DNA of 64,000 bases, taken from assembly GCF_015356825.1 (NCBI RefSeq), contig NZ_JAACYW010000006.1, positions 46,484-110,483 on the forward strand. The letters are read 5' to 3'. The notes under the pieces were generated by a model. It saw only the letters and a program-made list of their open reading frames with translations, was not told the origin of the DNA and ran no database searches. Positions 21,324 to 30,204 of the stretch are shown here, one piece after another. Every line of letters begins with the position of its first letter. Position 1 is the stretch's first letter. This DNA comes from Catenulispora rubra. Lineage in GTDB: Bacteria; Actinomycetota; Actinomycetes; Streptomycetales; Catenulisporaceae. A program made the position numbers and the translations under genes.

Positions 21324-22286
21324 TCATACCCAACCGCGGCGCGCCGCCTGAGCGCCGATCTGGAAGCGGGAGGCGGCACCGAGCCGGGCGGCCAGATCGG
21401 CGACGCGACGGCGCACCGTGCGCTCACTGATGCCGAGCTGGCGCGCGATGACGTCGTCCTTCATCCCCGCGTTCAGGCATTGCAGGATCGCGTGGTCCTC
21501 GGCGAGTAGATCCGGATTCGCCCGCGCCCGCGGCACGAACAACGGCACCGCCTGCGTCCACACCGCCTCGAACAGCGCGATCAGCGCCTCGCAGAGCCCG
21601 GAGGCGTGCACGACGGCGCACCGCGAGTCGGCGTCCCCGGCCCCCGGCTCGGACAGCGGCAGCATCGCCTCCCGCCGGTCGGCGACGACCAGCTTGGTCG
21701 GCACCGTCGGGGCGGCCCGCGCCTGCTCGCCGAGCTCCACCAGCGCGCGCACCCGGCTGGTGCGCTCGGCGTGGTCCAGCACCTCGGTGGCGTAGACCGC
21801 GCGCACGGCGACGCCGCGGGCCAGCGCGCCGATCTCCGCCTCGGAGTCGCCGTAGTCGGAGGCGGCGTAGGGCGGGGTGTCGAAGGCCAGGATCTCGGTG
21901 TCGGCGCGCGCCACCAGATCGTGGAACCGCGCGGCGATGGCCGAGCGCCCGACGATCGCCTCCACCGGCCGCGCCGCCCCGGTGCGCATCGCCCGGTCGT
22001 GGAAGCTGGCCGAGAGTTCGTCAATGGTCTGAGTCAGTCGGTCCAACTCGGTCCGCCGCTCCTTCACCAGCCCGGTGAGCGCCACCCGCGGATCGACCGG
22101 CAGCACCGCGAGGCCGTCGCGCGAGGCCAGCCCGAGCTCGATCAGACGTCGCACGCTGCGCCGAACCTGCTCCGGCGGCGCGTCGAGATCCGCGGCGAGG
22201 GTGGCCGGCGTGTGCGGGTCGCCGGTGGCGACCAGGCGGCGCAGGACCGATTCGTCGAAGGCTGACAGGCCGGCGGGGGTCAGCAT
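21324..22286 (-). CDS. TrmB-like/LuxR-type helix-turn-helix regulator
   Basis: 320 residues. The N-terminal winged helix (VLRRLVATGDPHTPATLAAD) is followed by a coiled segment and a TrmB/phospholipase D-like sensor region (ARADTEILAFDTPPYAASDY). A C-terminal LuxR-type HTH is AGMKDDVIARQLGISERTVR. Actinomycetes carry many such two-HTH regulators, often beside secondary-metabolite or stress genes. Target genes are not evident; the nearest genes are the M20/hydrolase pair and the divergent MFS permease. Confidence 0.8.
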   Translation of the reverse strand: MLTPAGLSAFDESVLRRLVATGDPHTPATLAADLDAPPEQVRRSVRRLIELGLASRDGLAVLPVDPRVALTGLVKERRTELDRLTQTIDELSASFHDRAMRTGAARPVEAIVGRSAIAARFHDLVARADTEILAFDTPPYAASDYGDSEAEIGALARGVAVRAVYATEVLDHAERTSRVRALVELGEQARAAPTVPTKLVVADRREAMLPLSEPGAGDADSRCAVVHASGLCEALIALFEAVWTQAVPLFVPRARANPDLLAEDHAILQCLNAGMKDDVIARQLGISERTVRRRVADLAARLGAASRFQIGAQAARRGWV

Positions 22287-22523
22287 GGCCGGGACTCCCC
22301 TCTGTGATGTGCCGTCGCTGTGCCTTCCGGGCGGCAGATGTCAGTGTCGGGGCTGATCCAACCAAGCCGGCGGCGAAGCCGCAGCCATTTTCCCTTGTAT
22401 TCGAAGGAATCGATGCCCCGCCGGTACTTCCCGCCAGGGCCTCACCTCTTGTTGGATGACTCGCACGCGCCTACGATGAGCGTCCCAAGAACGTGAAGAT
22501 GATTCATATATCTGGAGCGCGCC

Positions 22524-23804
22524 TTGTCCACCGAGACTTCGCCCGGCCCCGGCACCACGTCATCCTCGTTCGACGCGGAGCCCACGGCGAAAGTGCGGGC
22601 GCCGTGGATCACCGGCTTCGTGTTCGCCGGGCTCGGCTGGCAGGTCGCGAGCCAGGTGCCCAGCACTTTCACGGTGCCGCAGCAGATCAAGGACATCGAC
22701 CCGGCCGGGCACGTCGCGGACTTCGCGTGGGTGAACACGATCGGGACGCTGTCGATCCTGTTTTTGGGGCCGCTGTTCGGGATGCTGTCGGACCGGACGG
22801 TCTCGCGCTTCGGGCGGCGGCGGCCGTGGATCGCCTTCGGCGGCGTCGCCGGCGCCGGTGCGCTGGTCTTCAGCGGGACGCAGAACTCTGTGTGGGGTGT
22901 CGGCCTCGGCTACCTGCTGCAGACAGTGTTCGTGGCCGCGCTGGCCGCCGGCATGGTGACGATCGTCCCGGACCAGGTGCCGACCGGGCAGCGCGGCATC
23001 GTCCTGGGCTGGGGCGGGGTGCCGCAGGCCGCCGCGCTGATCGTCGGCGGGGTGCTGGTCTCGCTGTCGAAGGGGTACGTCGGGCAGTACGCGGCGTTGG
23101 CCTCGCTGATGGTGTTCGTGCTGCTCTTCGCGTGGCGGGTCGGGGATCCGCAGCTGCCGCGGGAGCGGCGTGAGCCGTTCAGTTTCCAGGCCTATCTGGC
23201 CAACTACCGGATCCAGGTGCGGCAGTACCCCGACTTCGGGTGGGCGCTCGCCACGCGGTTCCTGATGGTGCTCGGCTACGGCCTCGGGACGCTGTACACG
23301 CCGTACTTCTTGAGCGACGTGCTCGGATTCAAGAACGTCGGGTCCGACAAGAGCAACGACAGCCACCTGCTGATCGTGGTCGCGGTGAACAGCGTCTCGA
23401 CGGTCGCGCTGGTCGTGATCGCCGGCTGGCTGTCGGACCGCTGGGGACGCCGCAAGCCGTTGGTGGCCGCCGGATCCGCGGTGATGGCGGTCGCGGCGGC
23501 GATGATCGCGGTGCACCAGACCTGGGGGATGATGCTCGCCGCCGGTGCGGTGCTCGGTCTCGGCTACGGCGTCTACCTGAGCGTGGACGGCGCGTTGGTC
23601 ACGCAGACCCTGCCCTCCGGTGCCGACCGGGGGCGCGACATGGGTTTCGCGAACTTGATGACGATCATCCCGTTCGCGCTGGTGCCGCCGATCGCGGCGC
23701 TGCTCATCAAGTTCGCGGGTGGGTATGCTGCGCTGTTCTGGGCGTCGGCGATCGCTTCGGTGGCCGGCGCGGTGTGCATCAACAGGATTCGCGGCGTCCG
23801 CTAA
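22524..23804 (+). CDS. MFS permease
   Basis: 426 residues from a TTG at 22524 with GGAG 6 bases upstream. Twelve hydrophobic segments are present, with the loop motifs MLSDRTVSRFGRRRPW after helix 2 and GWLSDRWGRRKP in the second half. The sequence resembles sugar-cation (glycoside/SUT-like) MFS carriers. The downstream phosphodiesterase starts 23 bases after its stop, so the two probably share a transcript. The substrate is not evident. Confidence 0.85.
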   Translation: MSTETSPGPGTTSSSFDAEPTAKVRAPWITGFVFAGLGWQVASQVPSTFTVPQQIKDIDPAGHVADFAWVNTIGTLSILFLGPLFGMLSDRTVSRFGRRRPWIAFGGVAGAGALVFSGTQNSVWGVGLGYLLQTVFVAALAAGMVTIVPDQVPTGQRGIVLGWGGVPQAAALIVGGVLVSLSKGYVGQYAALASLMVFVLLFAWRVGDPQLPRERREPFSFQAYLANYRIQVRQYPDFGWALATRFLMVLGYGLGTLYTPYFLSDVLGFKNVGSDKSNDSHLLIVVAVNSVSTVALVVIAGWLSDRWGRRKPLVAAGSAVMAVAAAMIAVHQTWGMMLAAGAVLGLGYGVYLSVDGALVTQTLPSGADRGRDMGFANLMTIIPFALVPPIAALLIKFAGGYAALFWASAIASVAGAVCINRIRGVR

Positions 23805-23827
23805 AAGGAACAGGTAGATCGGGACCA

Positions 23828-24664
23828 ATGACTTCACCATCACGCGTCCTCGTCATCGGCATCGACGGGGTCCGTCTCGACGTGCTCCGCGAGGTGTCCA
23901 CCCCGCACCTCGACGCGATCGCGGCCGCGGGTTTCCTCGCGCCGGTGCGCATCGACGACGCCACGCCGACGTGGTCCGGGCCGTGCTGGGCGACGGTCGC
24001 GACCGGCGTCTCGGCGGCCAAGCACGGGATCATGCACAACGTCTTCACCGGGCACCGGCTCGCGGAGCACCCGGATTTCCTGACGCTGGCTTCGTTGGCC
24101 GGCAAGCGGACGTATCTGTCGGTCGGGAGTTGGGAGCCGTTGGCGACGGCGGCTTGCGGGGGACCGTTGTTCGCGGCGCCGGATCGGGTGACGTTCACGT
24201 CTTACGGTCTGGACTGCGAGCGCGGGGACGAGGCGGCGACGGTCGATGCGGAACGCGAACTGCTGGCGGCGGACTACGACGTGGCGTTCGTGTACCTGGG
24301 GGATGTGGACGAGACCGGGCACGAACTCGGCGTCGGGGCGGAGTACACCGCGGCGGTGGAGCGTGCCGACGCGCGGGTCGGGCGTTTGCTGGCGACAGTG
24401 CGGGCCCGGTCTTCGTATGCCGAGGAGCGGTGGACGGTGATCGCGGTGACGGACCACGGGCATGTCGACGGGGGCGGGCACGGCGGCGACAGCGATCTGG
24501 AGCGGACGGCGTGGATCGCCGCGAGCGGGCCGGGGATCGTGGCGGGTGTGGAGATGGGGACGCTGCGGCATGTGGATGTGGCGGCGCATGTGTATGAGGC
24601 GATCGGGCTCAGCGAGGCGATGGCGGGGCTTGCGTTGGAGGGGAAGCCTTTCGCGAGTTTGTGA
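23828..24664 (+). CDS. Alkaline phosphatase/nucleotide pyrophosphatase superfamily enzyme
   Basis: 278 residues, ATG at 23828. It begins VLVIGIDGVRLDVL, with the first metal-binding aspartate. DDATPTWSGPCWATVATG contains the catalytic threonine/serine region, YLGDVDETGHELG the second metal site, and VTDHGHVDGGGHGG the third with D-H. This is the type I phosphodiesterase/nucleotide pyrophosphatase fold. No signal peptide is seen, so it is cytoplasmic. It follows the MFS gene and may act on the product of the imported compound. Confidence 0.87.
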   Translation: MTSPSRVLVIGIDGVRLDVLREVSTPHLDAIAAAGFLAPVRIDDATPTWSGPCWATVATGVSAAKHGIMHNVFTGHRLAEHPDFLTLASLAGKRTYLSVGSWEPLATAACGGPLFAAPDRVTFTSYGLDCERGDEAATVDAERELLAADYDVAFVYLGDVDETGHELGVGAEYTAAVERADARVGRLLATVRARSSYAEERWTVIAVTDHGHVDGGGHGGDSDLERTAWIAASGPGIVAGVEMGTLRHVDVAAHVYEAIGLSEAMAGLALEGKPFASL

Positions 24665-24717
24665 CGTGCCGGTCCGGTCCGACTCGGTCGGGTCCGTTTG
24701 GGTCCGGCCCGGTCCTG

Positions 24718-24737
24718 CCCGGCCCCGGTGGGCCGGG
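24718..24737. terminator. Hairpin between convergent genes
   Basis: CCCGGCCC (24718-24725) and GGGCCGGG (24730-24737) form an 8-bp stem with a CGGT loop. It follows a run of five GGTCC/GGTCCGG units (24671-24715) and lies between the phosphodiesterase and YCII genes, which point at each other. Confidence 0.5.
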
Positions 24738-24760
24738 GCAAGACCGGCGGCGGGCCCACA

Positions 24761-25111
24761 TCAGTTCTTGGGGACCCGGAAGCGTCGCACCTCCTGCGGC
24801 CAGCCGCAGGCCACCGCGATCTTTCCGGCCCACAGCCGCGCCGCCTCCTCGTCGGCCACGTCCACGACGGCGAAGCCGCCGAGGTACTCCTTGGACTCGA
24901 CGTACGGGCCGTCGGTGAACATCGGTGTGCCGCTCGACGCGTCGACGCTGAACACCGGGGCGGCGTCGTCCAAGCCGCCGGTGAAGACGAAGACACCGGC
25001 CGCCTTCATCTCCGCCACCAGTTCCTTGACAGCCTTGGCCTTCTCTTGCAGCTCCTCGACGGTGTGGTCGGGTACCCACTCTTCGTTGAAGGCGATGAGG
25101 TACTCGGTCAT
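24761..25111 (-). CDS. YCII-family protein
   Basis: 116 residues; the ATG at 25111 is preceded by AAGGAGGAG, one of the best ribosome binding sites in the window. It reads MTEYLIAFNEEWVPDHTVEE, and later FTDGPYVESKEYLGGFAVVDV, the core of the YCII/DGPF (PhnB-like) fold. In actinomycetes these small proteins often accompany ECF sigma factors, but none is present here. The function is unknown. Confidence 0.88.
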   Translation of the reverse strand: MTEYLIAFNEEWVPDHTVEELQEKAKAVKELVAEMKAAGVFVFTGGLDDAAPVFSVDASSGTPMFTDGPYVESKEYLGGFAVVDVADEEAARLWAGKIAVACGWPQEVRRFRVPKN

Positions 25112-25201
25112 GTCTCCTCCTTGTCCCGGCGGCTTCGCGCGGCCGCCTCTCATCTACTCCACGAACGGCTCGCTCCGGATCCGACAGGCCGCCGGTGATT
25201 A

Positions 25202-26125
25202 TCAGGAACCTTTAGCCTCCACACGCTTCGGGAACGGGATGCGCATCAGGTCCTCGGCGATGTGGATCCGGCCGCTGAACTCCTCGGCGGCCTCGGCCAG
25301 GTAGCGCGCCGGGGCGGTGTCGATGGGGTAGCGCTGCGAGAAGTGCGTGAGCACGAGTTCGCGGACGCCGGCGTCGGCCGCCAGGCGTGCGGCCTGGCGG
25401 GCTGTGAGGTGGCCGAACTGGCCGGCGAGGGCTTCTTCGGAGTCGAGGAACGTCGCCTCGATCACCAGCAGGTCGACACCGGTGGCCAGCTGTTCGGCGC
25501 CGGGGCAGCGGCGGGTGTCCATCAGGAAGGCGAAGCTCTGGCCGGGTTTGGTGATGCTGACGTCCTCCAGCCGGACGTCGCCGAGGCGGCCTTCGGTGCG
25601 CAGGCGTGCGATGTCCGGGCCCTTGATGCCGGCCGCGTTCAGCTTCTGCGGCAGCATCCTGATGCCGTCGGCCTCGTCGATGCGGTAGCCCTGGCAGGGG
25701 ATGCCGTGGTCCAGCGGGGCGACGGTGAGGGTGAGGCCGCCGTCGAGGGGGTACGTGCGCACGCCGGTGGCCGGCTGCGTCGCGATCTTCGCGCGGGCGT
25801 GGTGCGGGGTGGCGAAGCGGAGGCGTTCGAAGTACTCCTCGTGTTCACCGGGGAAGTGGCAGACCACTTCGTGCGGGACGTCGTCCAGGGACATGCGCTG
25901 CAGGACGCCGGGCAGGCCGAGGGCGTGGTCGCCGTGGAAGTGGGTGACGCACAGCCGGGTGACGTCGCTGACCGACAGGCCGGCGAACTGCATCTGGCGC
26001 TGCGTGCCCTCGCCGGGGTCGAAGAGGAAGCCCTGCTCGTCGAAGCGGAGGAAGTAGGCGTTGTGGGCGCGGTAGCGCGTCGGCACCTGGGAGGCGGTGC
26101 CGAGGATGACAAGCTCGCGCATCAT
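25202..26125 (-). CDS. rnz: Ribonuclease Z (tRNA 3' endonuclease)
   Basis: 307 residues. The metallo-beta-lactamase signature THFHGDHALGLPGVL binds two zinc ions. FDPGEGTQRQM near the N-terminus, AFLMDTRRCPGAEQLA and TREL-like VLTHFSQRY complete the RNase Z pattern. It removes the 3' trailer of tRNA precursors. The start overlaps the stop of the upstream TetR gene by 4 bases, so this housekeeping enzyme is coupled to a regulator. Confidence 0.95.
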   Translation of the reverse strand: MMRELVILGTASQVPTRYRAHNAYFLRFDEQGFLFDPGEGTQRQMQFAGLSVSDVTRLCVTHFHGDHALGLPGVLQRMSLDDVPHEVVCHFPGEHEEYFERLRFATPHHARAKIATQPATGVRTYPLDGGLTLTVAPLDHGIPCQGYRIDEADGIRMLPQKLNAAGIKGPDIARLRTEGRLGDVRLEDVSITKPGQSFAFLMDTRRCPGAEQLATGVDLLVIEATFLDSEEALAGQFGHLTARQAARLAADAGVRELVLTHFSQRYPIDTAPARYLAEAAEEFSGRIHIAEDLMRIPFPKRVEAKGS

Positions 26126-26709
26126 CGGCGGGCCTCCTGTTCGACGCCGGCGCGGATGCGGTCCCAGGGCCAGTCGTCCGCGAGGAGGTGGCTGACCAGG
26201 CCCGCGTCGAGGAGCGCCAGGATGGCGTAGGCGCGGAACTCCGGGTCGCGGTCTTCGGTGAAGAGCATGGTCAGGTGGGTCTTCCAGAACTGATAGACGC
26301 CCAGGCGGTAGCGGGCGCCGGGCGCGGCGGTCTCCGAGGCGAGCAGGAGATCCAGGTGGGCCTGCAGGTAGTCGAGGTACGCCAGCACGAAGGCCACGCG
26401 GCGCTCGGTCTGGCTCGCATCGGGCCCGAGGGGTGCGGGGCCGCTGATCATCGCGAGCTGGAGTTCCTTCTCCCGGTCGTCCAGCAGTGCGGCGACCAGG
26501 CCGCTCTTGTCCCGGAAGCGCCGGTAGACGGTGCCTTTGCCGACACCGGCCTCCTGCGCCACCGCGTCAGTGGTCAGCGCCTCGACGCCGCCATGCGTGT
26601 AGAGCCGCCAGGCGGCCTGGAGCACCAGGGCCCTGTTGCGGGCGGCGTCGGCGCGCTCCCGGGGCGGCTCGCCGGCGAGGGGGAGTTCGGGCCTGGACGG
26701 TTCGGACAT
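26122..26709 (-). CDS. TetR-family transcriptional regulator
   Basis: 195 residues. The N-terminal DNA-binding domain reads ALTTDAVAQEAGVGKGTVYR with RFRDKSGLVAALL, the standard TetR helix-turn-helix. The C-terminal helical domain is a ligand pocket of unknown specificity. It is divergent from a rhodanese gene across 95 bases containing clear inverted repeats (26725-26779). Its stop overlaps the rnz start. Confidence 0.92.
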   Translation of the reverse strand: MSEPSRPELPLAGEPPRERADAARNRALVLQAAWRLYTHGGVEALTTDAVAQEAGVGKGTVYRRFRDKSGLVAALLDDREKELQLAMISGPAPLGPDASQTERRVAFVLAYLDYLQAHLDLLLASETAAPGARYRLGVYQFWKTHLTMLFTEDRDPEFRAYAILALLDAGLVSHLLADDWPWDRIRAGVEQEARR

Positions 26710-26724
26710 GGATTCATTGTAGAC

Positions 26725-26779
26725 AAGTGGACCCCGGTCCGCATACTCTGGAACCAGTCAACCGGACTCAGGTCCACTT
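26725..26779. promoter_or_regulatory. Candidate TetR operators between tetR and rhodanese gene
   Basis: AAGTGGACC (26725-26733) and GGTCCACTT (26771-26779) are 9-base inverted arms. The left arm also belongs to the tight palindrome GGACC-CC-GGTCC (26729-26740). Both sites flank the divergent promoters and would fit binding of the TetR protein encoded alongside. Confidence 0.5.
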
Positions 26780-26804
26780 AGCGCACGAAACAGGAGGCCC
26801 AGCC

Positions 26805-27152
26805 ATGACCACCCTCATCACCCGCGACGAGCTCAAGGCCGCGATAGACGGCGGCGCGGTCACCGTCCTGGACGCCCTCGCCGGCGCCTACTGGGAGCAG
26901 CAGCACCTGCCCGGCGCGATCCCACTGCACGCCGACCACGTGGAGGAGGTGCACGAGGAACTGCTGCCGGACCGCGACGCGCTGATCGTCACCTACTGCT
27001 CGAACCCGGCCTGCCAGAACAGCCAGGCGGTGGCCGGGAAGTTGGAGGCGCTGGGGTACACGAACGTGCGGAAGTACCGGGAGGGGATCGAGGACTGGGC
27101 CGCTGCCGGGCTGCCGCTGGAGTCGGGGGTGCTGCGGGTTGCAGGGAGCTGA
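26805..27152 (+). CDS. Single-domain rhodanese
   Basis: 115 residues, ATG at 26805 after CAGGAGG. It covers a whole rhodanese domain (VTVLDALAGAYWEQQHLPGA) with the active-site loop TYCSNPACQNSQAVAGKLEA. The first cysteine occupies the persulfide position, and NVRKYREGIEDWAAAGLPL closes the fold. It is probably a cytoplasmic sulfur-transfer or thiol-stress protein under the divergent TetR regulator. Confidence 0.9.
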   Translation: MTTLITRDELKAAIDGGAVTVLDALAGAYWEQQHLPGAIPLHADHVEEVHEELLPDRDALIVTYCSNPACQNSQAVAGKLEALGYTNVRKYREGIEDWAAAGLPLESGVLRVAGS

Positions 27153-27713
27153 TCGGCTGGCGCGGTGCGCTGCACGATGGCGCGGTGGCGCGGGAACGGC
27201 CGCGCGGCATGCGGCACGGCGCCGGCGAAAGGTAGGAGCGGCAGCGCGATCGGGACTGCGCGGCGCGATGTGGCCGAGGGCAACTGGGGCATGCGGCATG
27301 GTGCTCAGCCGCGCGGGCTCGGCAGTGAGGCGCAGGCGCATGCGGCATGGCACGGCGCCACATTGGAGCGACAGCGCGATTGGCACTGAGCGGCGTGATG
27401 CAGCCCGGGTGGCTGGGTCATGCGGCATGGCGCTCGGCGGCGCGGGGTCGGTAGTGCGGCGCGTGAATGCAACATGGCGCGGCATCGTGCGGCGCGGCGC
27501 AATGGGAGAGCGGCGGCGCGGTGCACGCTGCACGGCAGGCATGGCAGGGCGCGATGCGACGCGGGTCGGCAGTGTGGCGTGTGCATGTAGCACGGCGCGG
27601 CATCGTGCGGCGCGGCGCAACGGGAGAGCGGCTGCGCGTTGCAAGCCGCAGGGCAGGCATGGCGCGGTGCAGTGCGGCGGGCAGGAACGGGGGTCTCGCC
27701 GTAGCCTGAGCAC
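27153..27713. repeat. Degenerate tandem repeat block, period about 118-129 bp
   Basis: 561 gene-free bases made of diverged copies of one unit. The 22-base string beginning GGCATCGTGCGGCGCGGCGC occurs at 27481 and 27599 (period 118). ATGCGGCATGG occurs at 27291 and 27420 (period 129). AGCGCGAT-containing segments recur from 27240. The block is very rich in GCGGC/GGCATG and purine-skewed on the plus strand. Frames crossing it are low complexity. It separates the rhodanese gene from the DapB-like gene. It has no CRISPR-like constant repeat with unique spacers. Confidence 0.7.
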
Positions 27714-28514
27714 ATGATCAGGATCTGCTTCTCCGGCGTCACGGGCTGGACCGCGTCGGCCGTCGTGGCGGCGATCGAGGACTCGGCCGACCTTGTTCTC
27801 GTCTCCGGGGTGTCCCGGTCGGCGGCGGGCAAGTCGCTGGCGGAGGCGGTCGGGTGTGCGGCTTCGGGGCGGGTTTATGCGTCGGTGGCCGAGGCGGTGG
27901 CTGCGGAGCCGGTTGATGTCGTGGTCGACTACACGAGTGCGGCGGCCGTGAAGCAGAACGCGTTCGGGGCCGTGCGTGGCGGCGCGCATGTGGTGATCGG
28001 TTCCTCCGGCCTCAGCGCCGAGGACTATGCCGAGCTCGATGAGGCGGCGCGGGATCGTGAGGTCGGGGTGATCGCCGCCGGGAACTTCTCGGTGATGGCT
28101 GCGGTGTTGCGCAAGGCTGCGGCGCTCGCTGCGGAGCACCTGGATCGTTGGGAGATCATCGACTACGCCAGTGCCGGGAAGCCTGACGTGCCGAGTGGGA
28201 CGGCCCGCGAGCTGGCCGAGACGCTGGGTGCGATTCGGCGTCCGGTGTCTGCGGTTCCGCTCGACGAGCTGCGGGGGCCGGTTGAGGCGCGTGGTGCCGA
28301 CGTCGAGGGGACCCGCGTCCATTCGGTGCGGCTGCCGAGCTATGTGGTCAGCACCGAGATCATCTTCGGGGGTGCCGGCGAGCGGTTGGTCATGCAGCAT
28401 GACGCGGGCCCCGATCCCGCCCCCTACGTCGCCGGCACGCTGCTCGCGGTGCGCCATGTCGGTGACGCGGTCGGGGTGCGGCGTGGGCTGGACTCGTTGC
28501 TGTTCGACAGCTGA
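27714..28514 (+). CDS. DapB-like dihydrodipicolinate reductase family protein
   Basis: 266 residues. The Rossmann start is IRICFSGVTGWTASAVVAAI. VDYTSAAAVKQNAFGAVRGG matches the NADPH-binding and substrate region, and YASAGKPDVPSGTARELAE corresponds to the KxDxPSGTA substrate motif of 4-hydroxy-tetrahydrodipicolinate reductase. The GVTGW glycine loop differs from the usual GAxGRMG, and the usual HH before the lysine motif reads YA. It may therefore be a paralogue with another substrate rather than the lysine-pathway enzyme. It is convergent with the encapsulin gene. Confidence 0.75.
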   Translation: MIRICFSGVTGWTASAVVAAIEDSADLVLVSGVSRSAAGKSLAEAVGCAASGRVYASVAEAVAAEPVDVVVDYTSAAAVKQNAFGAVRGGAHVVIGSSGLSAEDYAELDEAARDREVGVIAAGNFSVMAAVLRKAAALAAEHLDRWEIIDYASAGKPDVPSGTARELAETLGAIRRPVSAVPLDELRGPVEARGADVEGTRVHSVRLPSYVVSTEIIFGGAGERLVMQHDAGPDPAPYVAGTLLAVRHVGDAVGVRRGLDSLLFDS

Positions 28515-28600
28515 GTGTCGCCCACAAACCACACGCCGCCCCCACACGTCCCCGGCGGCTCGCCGCACGAGCCACCGAGGACCCCGCCGTCGCCGCGGTG

Positions 28601-30037
28601 CTAGCCGCGCGGGCGGTCGAGCTCGACGTTCTCGAGCACGCCGAGCGCGTCCGGGACCAGGATCGCGGCCGAGTAGTAGGCGCTGACGAGGTAGGAGATG
28701 ATCGCCTTGTCGTCGATGCCCATGAAGCGGACGTTCAGGCTCGGCTCGAACTCGTCCGGCAGGCCGGTCTGGTGCAGGCCGACCACGCCCTGCTCGTCCT
28801 GGCCGGTGCGCATGGCCAGGATCGAGGTGGTGTGGCCGTCGGTGATCGGGATCTTGGAGCACGGGTAGATCGGGACGTCGCGCCAGGCGAACACCCGGTT
28901 CCCGTCGACGTTGCCGGACGTCGGGTACACACCGCGCTTGGTGCACTCGCGGCCGAAGGCGGCGATGGCCTTGGGGTGCGCCAGGAAGAACTTCGTGGAG
29001 CGCCGCATCGACAGCAGCTCGTCCATGTCGTCCGGGGTCGGCGGGCCGCTGTGGGTGTGGATCCGCTGCTCGTGGGCGGCGTTGTGCAGCAGACCGAACT
29101 CCGGGTTGTTCAGCAGCTCGCTCTCCTGTCGCTCCTTCAGCGCCTCGACGGTCAGCCGCAGCTGCTGCTCGGTCTGGTTCATCGGGTCGTTGTAGAGGTC
29201 TGCGACGCGGGAATGGATGCGCAGCACCGTCTGCGCCACCGAGAGCTGGTACTCGCGCGGCCGCAGTTCATAGTCCACGAACGTACCCGGCAGGTCGGCC
29301 TCGCCCTCGTGGCCGGCGGCCAGCGAGATCTCCGCCTCGCCCTTCTTGTTCACCGGCCTGGCCCGGCGCGTCACGTGCGAGGCGAGCTGCGTGCGCAGCG
29401 CCTCCGAGCGGTCCAGCAGCTCCTGGAACGCGCTCAGCGGCAGCGCCAGCAGCACGCCGGAGGTGGTGGCGCGGGCCCCGTAGCCCCACGGCACCGAGTC
29501 CACGACGCCGCCGGCCACGGCCTCGTCCCCGAGGTGGTCGCCGCCCGCGAACGACCCGATGACCGTGGTCTCGCCGTACTTGCCGGTGCCGACCTTGGCG
29601 ACCTTGCCGTGCCCGACCACCAGGATCTCGGTCACCGGCTGCCCGGCCTCGGCCAGCTGCTCGCCGGCGGCGAAGCGGCGCTGCGCGAAGCGGCCGGCCA
29701 GTTCGGCCAGCAGCGCGTCGTCGTCCAGGCCGCGCAGGATCGGCAGCTCGGTCAGCGTGGCGGGGAGCACCCTGATGTCCTCGCCGGCCTGGTCGAAGGC
29801 GACCCGGCCGCGCCCCATCGCGTGCGACAGCCGGCGGTTCACCCGGTAGGTGCCGCCGGAGACCTGCACCCAGGGCAGCTTGCGGAGCAGCCACCGGGAG
29901 GTGATGCCCTGCATCTGCGGAACGGTCTTGGTGGTCGTCGCCAGGTTCCGGGCGGCGGCCGTGCTGAGGCTGAGCTGGCTGTCCGGGACGATGTCCAGCG
30001 GGACGAGGTCCTGGGGCGTGGAATCCGTGGTCGGCAT
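28601..30037 (-). CDS. Family 2B encapsulin shell protein with cyclic-nucleotide-binding domain
   Basis: 478 residues from the ATG at 30037. The N-terminal arm and start of the HK97-like fold are [20 protein letters not shown] and [21 protein letters not shown] cNMP-binding insert follows, about residues 95-215 ([46 protein letters not shown]). The rest is the HK97 P- and A-domain sequence ending [17 protein letters not shown]. This is the architecture of family 2B encapsulins, which self-assemble into protein nanocompartments around an enzyme. Known cargos are terpene cyclases, cysteine desulfurases, polyprenyl transferases and xylulose kinases. No gene of those kinds is adjacent, so cargo is unknown. 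Confidence 0.92.
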   Translation of the reverse strand: MPTTDSTPQDLVPLDIVPDSQLSLSTAAARNLATTTKTVPQMQGITSRWLLRKLPWVQVSGGTYRVNRRLSHAMGRGRVAFDQAGEDIRVLPATLTELPILRGLDDDALLAELAGRFAQRRFAAGEQLAEAGQPVTEILVVGHGKVAKVGTGKYGETTVIGSFAGGDHLGDEAVAGGVVDSVPWGYGARATTSGVLLALPLSAFQELLDRSEALRTQLASHVTRRARPVNKKGEAEISLAAGHEGEADLPGTFVDYELRPREYQLSVAQTVLRIHSRVADLYNDPMNQTEQQLRLTVEALKERQESELLNNPEFGLLHNAAHEQRIHTHSGPPTPDDMDELLSMRRSTKFFLAHPKAIAAFGRECTKRGVYPTSGNVDGNRVFAWRDVPIYPCSKIPITDGHTTSILAMRTGQDEQGVVGLHQTGLPDEFEPSLNVRFMGIDDKAIISYLVSAYYSAAILVPDALGVLENVELDRPRG

Positions 30038-30129
30038 GCCTCCAACTAACCAACGGCCTTCTTCTCCGGGCAATATGCGGGTTTGTTACTTCGTTACATC
30101 GAGTGATAACCACCGGCCGGGATTGACGC

Positions 30130-30181
30130 GGCGCCCCGGCGGGTCGCGGGCCTTATGAGAGCCCTGATCCGCCGGGGCGCC
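30130..30181. terminator. Long hairpin after the chitinase gene
   Basis: GGCGCCCCGGCGG (30130-30142) and CCGCCGGGGCGCC (30169-30181) form a perfect 13-bp stem. The 26-base loop itself contains a short GGGC/GCCC pair. It lies 24 bases past the chitinase stop and before the encapsulin promoter, so it probably ends the chitinase transcript. Confidence 0.6.
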
Positions 30182-30204
30182 ACGCGGGCGCGGGGGGGAA
30201 CCCG

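Noticed and set aside
27153..27713. CRISPR array
   Set aside because: The periodic units are 118-129 bp and diverge along their whole length; there is no short constant repeat alternating with unique spacers and no cas gene.
28598..30049. 483-codon plus-strand frame opposite the encapsulin
   Set aside because: Composition is that of an antisense frame ([19 protein letters not shown] sequence) with no family match, and the opposite strand encodes a complete encapsulin.
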